The notes under the pieces: generated by a model
Database searches by the model: none
What the model saw: only the letters and a program-made list of their open reading frames with translations
What the model was told of the DNA's origin: nothing
Source: Pseudoalteromonas rubra
GTDB lineage: Bacteria > Pseudomonadota > Gammaproteobacteria > Enterobacterales > Alteromonadaceae
Assembly: GCF_005887115.1 (NCBI RefSeq)
Contig: NZ_PNCJ01000013.1
Location: 62,001-126,000, forward strand
Direction: 5' to 3'
DNA length: 64,000 bases
Shown: piece by piece, positions 30,290 to 37,831 of the stretch
Position numbering within the stretch: position 1 is the first letter of the stretch
Layout of the letters: every line of letters starts with the position of its first letter
Position numbers and translations under genes: made by a program

Positions 30290-31267
30290 ATGACTGATGT
30301 AACGCCCCCGGATCTTTCTAAACCTTTGCTGATCGATCCGGCACAGGAAAACCCACCAGCCCCGACCACTGAGCTGGGCCCACTGCAGCATTTGATCGGC
30401 ACCTGGACCAATCAGCCTTTGGGTAACTCTGGCATGGGAGGCACAGACAAACCATTTTCTTACTGCCTGATGCCACTCCCTCAGGAAGCCAGCTATATTC
30501 TGAAAAACTTTTCGTATTACGAAGAACTGACCTTTTCAGCCATTCACGGCACGGCGCCTAACCGGGGTGGTTTGGGCACTCAGGTTGCCAATACCCTGTT
30601 TTACGAGCAGCGCGTCTACTTTGCCGATGGCCCGGCCAAGGATCAGCTGGTGCATGCCGAAAATGGCTCACTGCTGTTCCTGACCGATCGAAAACAGCTG
30701 CTGGGGCCTTATGGCAACGGAGAAAAGCCGGGGATCGGAACTGAAACGGTGCCTAACAGTGTGCCGCCCACACAAACCTATGACTTTATCAAGCAAATGT
30801 CGGTACCGCACGGGAACTCCATTCTGGCCAGCGGACATTTCCAGTCGGGCACAGGTGTGCCGACCATTCCGATGCTGAGCAAAAGCGACGTGCTCCCTAT
30901 GGGTCTGCCCCATGATGTCAGCACCGATCAGTACAGCACCAAAAGTGTCGGTAATTTGAACCCGGACTTTACCCTGAACCCCAATCAGCCGCTGACCAAC
31001 GCACTGGAAGTATCACCGCCTAAGAAGTTTATTTTGCTGGAAGTGGATACCGCCCACTCAGGTATTCCGGTCACCAACATTGGCTTTGAGCAACAGCACG
31101 CCAACGTCAGCCGTTACGCCATCAGCTACTGGCTGGAATCACTTGATGGCAGCGATAACTTTACTCAGCTACAGTACTCGCAAAATATCACCATGGAAAT
31201 CCCCATACAGGGGCAAACCGTCACCTTCCCGCACATCACCACCAATACCTTAGTCAAAAAAGTCTAA
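30290..31267 (+). CDS. Hypothetical protein, possibly a haem- or lipid-binding beta-barrel
   Basis: A 325-residue soluble protein without signal peptide or membrane segments. Near residue 35, LGPLQHLIGTWTNQPLG resembles the start of lipocalin/FABP or nitrobindin-like barrels (G-x-W), and the rest is beta-rich, ending in TVTFPHITTNTLVKKV. I cannot assign a reaction. The start at ATG 30290 has a GAGG site; ten extra residues in the longer frame are unlikely. It is the last gene of the cassette starting at 23169, after a 127-base gap, and a strong terminator follows, so it probably belongs to the same unit. Confidence 0.7.
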   Translation: MTDVTPPDLSKPLLIDPAQENPPAPTTELGPLQHLIGTWTNQPLGNSGMGGTDKPFSYCLMPLPQEASYILKNFSYYEELTFSAIHGTAPNRGGLGTQVANTLFYEQRVYFADGPAKDQLVHAENGSLLFLTDRKQLLGPYGNGEKPGIGTETVPNSVPPTQTYDFIKQMSVPHGNSILASGHFQSGTGVPTIPMLSKSDVLPMGLPHDVSTDQYSTKSVGNLNPDFTLNPNQPLTNALEVSPPKKFILLEVDTAHSGIPVTNIGFEQQHANVSRYAISYWLESLDGSDNFTQLQYSQNITMEIPIQGQTVTFPHITTNTLVKKV

Positions 31268-31282
31268 ACGGTGCGGGCATAA

Positions 31283-31313
31283 AAAAAACCGGACTGACGT
31301 CAGTCCGGTTTTT
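31283..31313. terminator. Strong bidirectional terminator closing the cassette
   Basis: ACCGGACTGAC and GTCAGTCCGGT make a perfect eleven-base palindromic stem, preceded by an A-run and followed by a T-run. It lies between the plus-strand cassette and the minus-strand metalloprotease gene. Confidence 0.92.
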
Positions 31314-31326
31314 CTTTTAAACACGC

Positions 31327-33753
31327 TTAGATGGGCGAGCCCGGCGGCATCGGCAAGGCTTTAAAGCCCGCTGGCCATTTGCCGCTTTTCAGATACTGTG
31401 CCACCTGATCAGCCAGGTAGGTTTCAAACGCATCCGCTTTACTGGTACCACCAAATAAAGAGTCGTTGCTGTATTGCTCCACCAGCTGGTTAAGGTAAAA
31501 ACGCGACTGAGCCTGAACTTCTGGTGCCAGCTTGTCACTGCTGCTCAGCGTTGCCAGGTGATAAGCCGTTAGAAACCGCACTCGCTGCGCAAGCTTAGTT
31601 GCCATACCCGGCTGTGCTTTAGGCTGAAAAACATGCTGATACACCGTGTTCAGCAGATCGTCACTACTGAGGTTGCCATCATTGCGCGCCCCCTGTTGTG
31701 CCAGGCGATTCAGTCGCTCTGGGTTCAGCAATAAGCTCAAAGTATGCTGCGCCGCTACTTCCGGCAATGCCATGGCATCGAGCGTCAGGCCAGTGCGACC
31801 TTTCACACTCTCCCGGGTTTTATACTCGCCATACGCTTTGGGCGGGATCAGCGCCAATACCGACTCAGGGATCATCAGTTGCTCAGGCGATAAGGTCTCC
31901 AACAGGGCCGACAGTGCCGCTTGCTGCTGCGCTTTGGCCACTACCTGTGCACCTTTCGGGGTCTGCTCGCCTCGCACTTCGTAGTCATAGTCTACCCCGC
32001 CAATCAGTTTTACTGCCGACTCCACCTGATAACGATGGAACAAGTACAGCGGCACCAGCTTTTCTTCCAGCTGAGATAAAGCCTCGCCGGTTTTGATGTT
32101 ATTCAGGCCAAAACGGGCCAGCGCCTTTTGGCGAATATCCAGCACCCGAGTCAGCTCAGCAGCCGGGTCGTCACCGTTATCCCACAGGTGGGCGGTCGGG
32201 TGCGCACCACCTTTCGGGCGGGCATCAGCATCCGAGATAAACTCCAGCCCTTTGCGCTTGTTTTCAGCCAAAATCGCCGCCAGTGCCTGGGCTTCGTCTT
32301 GTGCGGTAAAATCACTGTAACCATACTTGATGACCTGAGTATCCCACTCGCCCATGCCAGTGGCATAGCCTTTACTGATATCCAGCTCACCCTGATCGTT
32401 CATATCCACCAGCGGATGTGGATAATCCATTACCGAGGCACGCTCTTTTACCGACGCCGAGAAGTTATGGGCAATTCCCAGGGTGTGACCAATTTCGTGG
32501 GCACTGAGCTGGCGAATACGGTCCAGCGCCATGGCATGCAAACGCTCCGTCACTTCATCGCCTTTAACAAATGGCGCGGCCAGGGCTTCTGCAATCAGGA
32601 TGTCCTGGCGTACCCGCAGTGAGCCCAGTGTCACATGACCTTTGATGATCTCACCGGTGCGCGGATCGATCACCGATGCCCCATACGACCACCCGCGGGT
32701 CGCACGATGCACCCACTGGATCACGTTGTAACGAATATCCATAGGATCGGCATTTTCCGGCAGCACTTTAACCTGGAAAGCATTTTTGTAACCCGCCGCT
32801 TCAAAAGCCTGATCCCACCAGCGTGCACCATCGAGCAACGCGGTTTTCACCGGCTCGGGCACACCCGGATCCAGGTAATACACAATCGGCTCAACCGGCT
32901 CAGATACTTTTGCCGTCGGGTCTTTTTTATTTAAACGATGACGCGGGATATAGCGTACATACATAGACTCGCTCAGCGGTGCCGAGTAGTCTTTATGCTC
33001 TATGCTCCAGTAGCCCGACTGCGGATGAAATGCGCGGGGCTGATAGTTATCATCCGGCAGTTCGATCAGCGAGTGGTGCTGGTGGACAGTGACCGCATAA
33101 GGGTTCGCCGTCGCCTGCTTCACATACTCACCAGGCTTACTGCCTTTAAAGGTCAGAACCGCTTCCAGTTCGGTATTTTTCATAAAAGCTTTAGAGCGCG
33201 GCATATAGGTCGCGCTGCGGCTGGCGTCCAGGCTGTAACTGCCCTGTTTGCGCGCCGCCAGAGTGCGAGATACGCCATGTACATCCGATAATAAGTAAGG
33301 CGTGTAGTCAATCAGTACGCTGTCGTCATCTTCGGCTACCACCTTAAAACCGTTTAAAATGCTCGAGGCAAACGCCTCTTTCACACTTTGCTGCTCTGCC
33401 GGATTGTCAGCACTGGCACGAAAATAGGTATTCAGAGCACGCAGCATCACCTTGTCACCAAAGCGCTCGAACTGCACCAGATAAGTACTACCCAGCTGAC
33501 CACGGTCCAGACCAATGTCGTTAGAGCCGACGCCATAAGGCAAGCTATGCTGCAACAAAAATGGCTGTGAGAGCTTGTCGACATCCAGATAAATTTTGCC
33601 ACTGGATGGGTCGCTGTAAAACGCATAGAACCCGGGAAAATGGTTGAAGTTGTCAGTAAATTCATCAATAGACTTAATTGCGGCGTGCGCTTGGGGTATC
33701 ATAGCCAATAGCAAAGCCGAGAACATGTGAGGTGCAAAGCGTGTTTTTCGCAT
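31327..33753 (-). CDS. Secreted zinc-dependent metalloprotease (DUF5117/DUF4953 type)
   Basis: An 808-residue protein with a signal peptide (cleavage near 'QAHAAIKS', residue 24). The extended zinc motif HEIGHTLGIAHN at about residue 415-426 with its third histidine, followed by the Met-turn SVMDYPHP, places it among metzincin-like peptidases. N-terminal regions FPGFYAFYSDPSSGKIYLDV and DIGLDRGQLGSTYLV and the flanking WVHRATRGWSYGASVIDPR are characteristic of the large family annotated with DUF5117/DUF4953. The catalytic glutamate is present. It is probably periplasmic or extracellular; substrates are unknown. Divergent from fbp, with an inverted repeat in the gap. Confidence 0.9.
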   Translation of the reverse strand: MRKTRFAPHMFSALLLAMIPQAHAAIKSIDEFTDNFNHFPGFYAFYSDPSSGKIYLDVDKLSQPFLLQHSLPYGVGSNDIGLDRGQLGSTYLVQFERFGDKVMLRALNTYFRASADNPAEQQSVKEAFASSILNGFKVVAEDDDSVLIDYTPYLLSDVHGVSRTLAARKQGSYSLDASRSATYMPRSKAFMKNTELEAVLTFKGSKPGEYVKQATANPYAVTVHQHHSLIELPDDNYQPRAFHPQSGYWSIEHKDYSAPLSESMYVRYIPRHRLNKKDPTAKVSEPVEPIVYYLDPGVPEPVKTALLDGARWWDQAFEAAGYKNAFQVKVLPENADPMDIRYNVIQWVHRATRGWSYGASVIDPRTGEIIKGHVTLGSLRVRQDILIAEALAAPFVKGDEVTERLHAMALDRIRQLSAHEIGHTLGIAHNFSASVKERASVMDYPHPLVDMNDQGELDISKGYATGMGEWDTQVIKYGYSDFTAQDEAQALAAILAENKRKGLEFISDADARPKGGAHPTAHLWDNGDDPAAELTRVLDIRQKALARFGLNNIKTGEALSQLEEKLVPLYLFHRYQVESAVKLIGGVDYDYEVRGEQTPKGAQVVAKAQQQAALSALLETLSPEQLMIPESVLALIPPKAYGEYKTRESVKGRTGLTLDAMALPEVAAQHTLSLLLNPERLNRLAQQGARNDGNLSSDDLLNTVYQHVFQPKAQPGMATKLAQRVRFLTAYHLATLSSSDKLAPEVQAQSRFYLNQLVEQYSNDSLFGGTSKADAFETYLADQVAQYLKSGKWPAGFKALPMPPGSPI

Positions 33754-33794
33754 TTTCTTATCTTTGTTGTTTGAGGTTAGATGACTGGTACCTC

Positions 33795-33820
33795 TTTTGT
33801 ATATTAAATCGTATACAAAA
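33795..33820. promoter_or_regulatory. Inverted repeat in the metalloprotease-fbp divergent region
   Basis: TTTTGTATA and TATACAAAA form perfect nine-base arms around an eight-base centre. It lies 42 bases upstream of the metalloprotease start and 93 bases upstream of fbp. The symmetry and GTATA/TATAC core suit a dimeric repressor site such as those of GntR-type proteins, but the regulator is not identified. Confidence 0.45.
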
Positions 33821-33912
33821 TACAGTTATTTAGGACAAAATTCAGCGCTGTTTGTGGCCTGCTCTCTCACTCTGGCAGGGCTGCAACATAACCGTTATCA
33901 GGACAAATATTT

Positions 33913-34881
33913 ATGCGTAGACTTCCACCGGTGTTAATTGAAGACGGCTGTTCCCGTGAACTGGTTTCACTGATCAGAACCATTCTGGCTGCCTGTAAAG
34001 AAATCTCTTTCCGCGTCGGTCAGGGCGCACTGTCAGGCGTGCTGGGCTCAACGCTGGATGAAAACATTCAGGGCGAAACTCAAAAGAAACTCGACGTACT
34101 GTCTAACCAGCTACTTAAAGACATTCTGCTGGAGTCTGGCTATGTTAAGGCCATTGCCTCGGAAGAAGAGGAAGGCACGGTAGCAGGCAGCCCGGATGCC
34201 AAGTTTATTGTGGCGTTCGACCCGCTGGATGGCTCCTCGAATACCGATATCAATTCACTGGTGGGCACCATCTTCTCTATCATGGAAGCACCAGAAGACG
34301 GCGATCCGGCCGATCCGGCTATCTTTATGCAGCCAGGTCACAAGCAAGTTGCCGCAGGCTACGTACTTTACGGTCCGTGCACCACACTGGCACTGACCAC
34401 AGGTAAAGGCACCCGCATCTTCACGTTGGACAAAACCCACGGCAGTTTCCTGCTGACAGAAGAGTTTGCCAAAGTACCGGCCGACACCAAAGAATTTGCC
34501 ATCAACGCCTCAAACCAGCGCCACTGGCAGCCAGCCATGCAAAACTACATCAACGACCTGCTGGCTGGTGACACCGGTCCGCGCGGTAAAAACTTTAACA
34601 TGCGTTGGATTGCTGCCATGGTGGGTGACGTACACCGCGTGCTATGCCGCGGCGGCCTGTTTACTTACCCGGCCGACACCAAAAACCCGGAAAAGCCATA
34701 CAAGCTGCGCCTGATGTACGAAGCCAACCCGATGGCCATGTTGGTAGAACAAGCCGGCGGCCTGGCTCACACCGGCGAGCAACGTATTCTGGATATCGAC
34801 CCGGAGCATATCCACCAGCGCGTGGCAGTGATCTTGGGCTCGAAAAACGAAGTCGAAGCGTGTCTTGGGTATCATAAGTAA
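33913..34881 (+). CDS. fbp: Fructose-1,6-bisphosphatase, class 1
   Basis: Gluconeogenic hydrolysis of fructose 1,6-bisphosphate to fructose 6-phosphate. The 322-residue protein has the metal-binding motif [13 protein letters not shown] at about residue 106 and the substrate-binding [20 protein letters not shown] near 273. Length is close to that of the Escherichia coli enzyme (332). Start ATG at 33913 with an AGGA site. It is a single gene with its own terminator, between two minus-strand genes. Confidence 0.97.
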   Translation: MRRLPPVLIEDGCSRELVSLIRTILAACKEISFRVGQGALSGVLGSTLDENIQGETQKKLDVLSNQLLKDILLESGYVKAIASEEEEGTVAGSPDAKFIVAFDPLDGSSNTDINSLVGTIFSIMEAPEDGDPADPAIFMQPGHKQVAAGYVLYGPCTTLALTTGKGTRIFTLDKTHGSFLLTEEFAKVPADTKEFAINASNQRHWQPAMQNYINDLLAGDTGPRGKNFNMRWIAAMVGDVHRVLCRGGLFTYPADTKNPEKPYKLRLMYEANPMAMLVEQAGGLAHTGEQRILDIDPEHIHQRVAVILGSKNEVEACLGYHK

Positions 34882-34907
34882 CCCCCTTATTTAGCGACAC
34901 ACTTTAT

Positions 34908-34936
34908 ACGCCATGGTAAGTTCGCCATGGCGTTTT
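34908..34936 (+). terminator. fbp terminator
   Basis: ACGCCATGG and CCATGGCGT pair over nine bases with an eight-base loop, followed by a T-run. A short open frame overlapping it on the plus strand is not a gene. Confidence 0.88.
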
Positions 34937-35058
34937 TTATCTTCCTCTTTTTTCTCCTTATACCCTTCTTTTGCAACTGGCAGAAGTGGCTAATCACCAC
35001 AGCGCTTCACGAGATGGCAGCCCCAGCCAGATTCGTTGTAACCTGGCACCACACAGAT

Positions 35059-35091
35059 CAAAAAAACCATGGCCGCTTGCGCAGGCCATGG
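35059..35091 (-). terminator. Terminator of the secreted chitin-binding protein gene
   Basis: On the minus strand CCATGGCC and GGCCATGG pair with a nine-base loop and are followed by a run of seven T. It is 25 bases beyond the stop of the minus-strand gene at 35116 and would end the long sugar-utilisation transcript. Confidence 0.85.
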
Positions 35092-35115
35092 CTTGTCCTT
35101 AATCAAATTGCGTCA

Positions 35116-37305
35116 TTACTGACAATTGGCAATTTCTTTCCATGGCCCCAATGAGGCCGGGTTGTTACCCTGCGTCCACCATTTGGCTTCATAGGTTTTG
35201 CCTTCAAAGGTCACCTGATCGCCCGTCGTATAGACATCTGCTGCATTCCAGGGAGCCGGGCAAGCATTGCCTGGTTCAAAGGTGACCTGTACGCTGTGTG
35301 CCGCAGCAAGTGCAACAAAGGTATAACTTGACTGCGCTGTCACACTCACGCCATCGACTTTCAATGTCGCAACGCGATAACCGCTGTCTGGTACAAAGGT
35401 CAGTGTGAAGTCGGTGTTGCCTTTTCCACTGATCACGCCATTGGCGTCTGGGGCTGGTGAAATGCTGCCGCCTGTGCCCACAACCGTGGCTGTGATGTCA
35501 TAGAATACCGGTACATCAATGGTTGCATCGGTAAAGTTACCCGAGACAAAATCAAAGTTTGCGGCGCTGAGGCTGTTTACATCTGTGTTCTTCAGAACCA
35601 GACGTTTCTGATCGCCTTTTGAAGCCGTTTCGTCCAGCGTGATCACCGTATCCGCACCTTCCTGCGTCAGGATCAGCATGGAGAAGCTATAGTTGAACAG
35701 CGGCATGCTGATCACGGTTTTGGCCGGGTCAAAGCTGTTCACAGTCAGCGCCATGTTCCAACCCCAGTTCTGACTGTTCAGCGGCACAATAAAGCCCAGA
35801 CGATCATAACCACCGGTCACGTTATCAAACATATCTGGTGTCAGGTCAGCAATCGTCAGGCCAACCAGCTCAACCGAGCTATAAATACCGCCATCTTTGG
35901 CCTGAACGCCAATAACCAACGCCGTATCGGTTTCATACGCTTTAAGGTGTTTAAAGCCAATGCCCGCCGTGCCGCGAATTTTATCCAGTTGTGGATTAAA
36001 GCCGGTCACAGTCTGCTTGCCTGACCAGGCAATTTCATAGATATCCGACTGGGCAATCACCGCTTCAGTATTGACGTTCACAGCAGCAGCCGACACACCT
36101 TCGAGTACCACACGCTGACCGGCAAATACCAGCTCAGCACCAGCAGCAACATCAGAGACTGACAAATTGCTCAGCGGTGCAACAGTTTGCCAGTCGCGCA
36201 GGATAATGCGGTCTTCGCCCACGGTGAAATCGCGTACGGTGGTCACAGAGCCGCTTTGCTCATGAAGCTCGATAACATCCACACCACCACCGGGTAGCAC
36301 TAAGTCGTTACCCCAGCCCGCAGAGAGCTTTTCATCATATTTTGACCCTTCAATCACGTCATCTGCTGGCGTGTCGAAGATAGTATTGTAACCACCAAAC
36401 TTGTGTACATACTTAGTGATACAGGTGCCCAGCTCATCACAGGTGATCTCATCCTTGGTCAGCAATCGTGCTGTACCCCAGGCGCCACGTAAGTGAGCCG
36501 CAGCCAGCAAACCCGACATGGTTGCCTGCACAGTGATTGGATTACCGTTGTCGTCTGTACCCGGCCAGCTCTTCGCCAGCGCCTGCTCCCAGGTCATGTT
36601 GGCATCGGTCAGCAACTGCGTCATCACGCCATAGTTAAACCGCATGGCATCGCGCATCACCAGTTCCTGATTATCCGGGATCAGCAGGTCAGCGAATGAG
36701 TTGACGCCATTCTTACCAACAAAGGTGCCTTCCCAGCGGTTCACATCTGTTGCCTGGATCTGGTTACCACCAGAGCCGACGATCTCAACCAGAGCTTCTG
36801 TTTTACAGCCAATCCAGGTACTGTCTTCCACAAACACGTAGAAGCTGTCGTACTCTTTGCCATCAATCGTCACTACTTTCGGGCTATAGTAACCGGCATC
36901 AATCAGAACGGCTTCACCCAGCTGATAACCCACGAACCCCCAGGCATTCATGGAGTTATACTGCATGGTTTTAAACATCTCAGCGCTATACGGAGTTTGT
37001 GAGTTATAGATTCCGTCAATGCCCAGCTTAGTGAAGAACTGATTAATGGTGGTATCTTCCGGGATCATGCTGCCTGTTGAGCAGTCACGTACCATACGGC
37101 CCGGTGCCGACACTTTGGCATACTTGTAAACCGGGTTATTCAGGTTCTCAAGGTAAAAATCTGCCAGCGCAGGGTTAATTCCCGATTCGAAGTTTCTTAA
37201 GCTATCCAAAAAGTCCTGTACGCCCGTTCCCGCTGACGCGGAACAACTTAAGATCACGGCGGCTGCACATCCTGTCATTTTCAATTTCATTAGGTGTTTC
37301 CTCAT
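35116..37305 (-). CDS. Secreted multidomain protein with lysozyme-like domain and C-terminal chitin-binding module
   Basis: A 729-residue exported protein (signal peptide about 1-25). Residues about 30-310 resemble lysozyme/transglycosylase-like domains: a FESG motif with a candidate catalytic glutamate, then GYQLGEAVLIDAGYY and TMSGLLAAAHLRGAWGTARLL. About residues 310-350 have a GGxGxDxx-type stretch (GNDLVLPGGGVDVIEL) as in calcium-binding repeat proteins. Residues about 605-680 look like a divergent InlB B-repeat (GTGGSISPAPDANG, then TFVPDSGYRV). The last 45 residues are a CBM5/12-type chitin-binding module (AWNAADVY-like start, YEAKWWTQGNNP, GPWKEI). It is the last gene of the sugar-utilisation unit. 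Activity on peptidoglycan or chitin is inferred. Confidence 0.82.
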   Translation of the reverse strand: MRKHLMKLKMTGCAAAVILSCSASAGTGVQDFLDSLRNFESGINPALADFYLENLNNPVYKYAKVSAPGRMVRDCSTGSMIPEDTTINQFFTKLGIDGIYNSQTPYSAEMFKTMQYNSMNAWGFVGYQLGEAVLIDAGYYSPKVVTIDGKEYDSFYVFVEDSTWIGCKTEALVEIVGSGGNQIQATDVNRWEGTFVGKNGVNSFADLLIPDNQELVMRDAMRFNYGVMTQLLTDANMTWEQALAKSWPGTDDNGNPITVQATMSGLLAAAHLRGAWGTARLLTKDEITCDELGTCITKYVHKFGGYNTIFDTPADDVIEGSKYDEKLSAGWGNDLVLPGGGVDVIELHEQSGSVTTVRDFTVGEDRIILRDWQTVAPLSNLSVSDVAAGAELVFAGQRVVLEGVSAAAVNVNTEAVIAQSDIYEIAWSGKQTVTGFNPQLDKIRGTAGIGFKHLKAYETDTALVIGVQAKDGGIYSSVELVGLTIADLTPDMFDNVTGGYDRLGFIVPLNSQNWGWNMALTVNSFDPAKTVISMPLFNYSFSMLILTQEGADTVITLDETASKGDQKRLVLKNTDVNSLSAANFDFVSGNFTDATIDVPVFYDITATVVGTGGSISPAPDANGVISGKGNTDFTLTFVPDSGYRVATLKVDGVSVTAQSSYTFVALAAAHSVQVTFEPGNACPAPWNAADVYTTGDQVTFEGKTYEAKWWTQGNNPASLGPWKEIANCQ

Positions 37306-37831
37306 TATTTTTTTAATCGAAACAAACCCAGCAATACCAACCCGATTAGAGCAACAATTTTAATGAACAACCGCGACCCAACCCAAGCCGCCTACCAATA
37401 AACCCGCATTAATTATCTATTGCGGGCTAATATCACTGAGGCAGTGAGCAAGCCTATCTTGCTTAAGATGCAAAATGGGCATTTCTATTTGCTCAACTAA
37501 TATACAAGCTAGCGCTCACAAAATAATAAGTCAATTGTTTTTACAAAATTTATTGCAATAACATTTCACTCATAAAATCAATTATAAAAAGGCGAGAAAT
37601 AAGGCAAGCCGGGCAAACCTGCCTTAACCGAGTAGAAGTGCGGGTACACGGAACCTGTCCGGTCAAGACGCCGGAAATGTCAGGTTTGCACCCTTATCCG
37701 CGCACCTGTGCAGTCTTCCTTGCCAGGTTGCGCGCGGATTAGCCAGTTAAAACCAAACTGGCCTAAGGGAAGCGGGCACCTCCCTTATTCAAACACCGGA
37801 CAGCTTGGGTTGCTGCCCGGAAAACTGAGGG
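37306..37831. other. 526-base gap between the TonB receptor and the secreted protein gene
   Basis: No gene is supported. The part next to the TonB receptor (about 37600-37830) is GC-rich and full of inverted repeats: a hairpin CCGGACAGC/GCTGCCCGG at 37796-37820 with one mismatch, and a longer imperfect stem whose arms contain ATCCGCGC and GCGCGGAT around 37695-37740. These may be a terminator or processing site. The part next to the secreted protein gene is AT-rich and probably contains its own promoter. Confidence 0.5.

Noticed and set aside
34927..35154. 75-residue hydrophobic frame after fbp
   Set aside because: It starts within the fbp terminator hairpin and T-run, and runs through the terminator of the opposite gene; the hydrophobic start comes from the T-rich tract.
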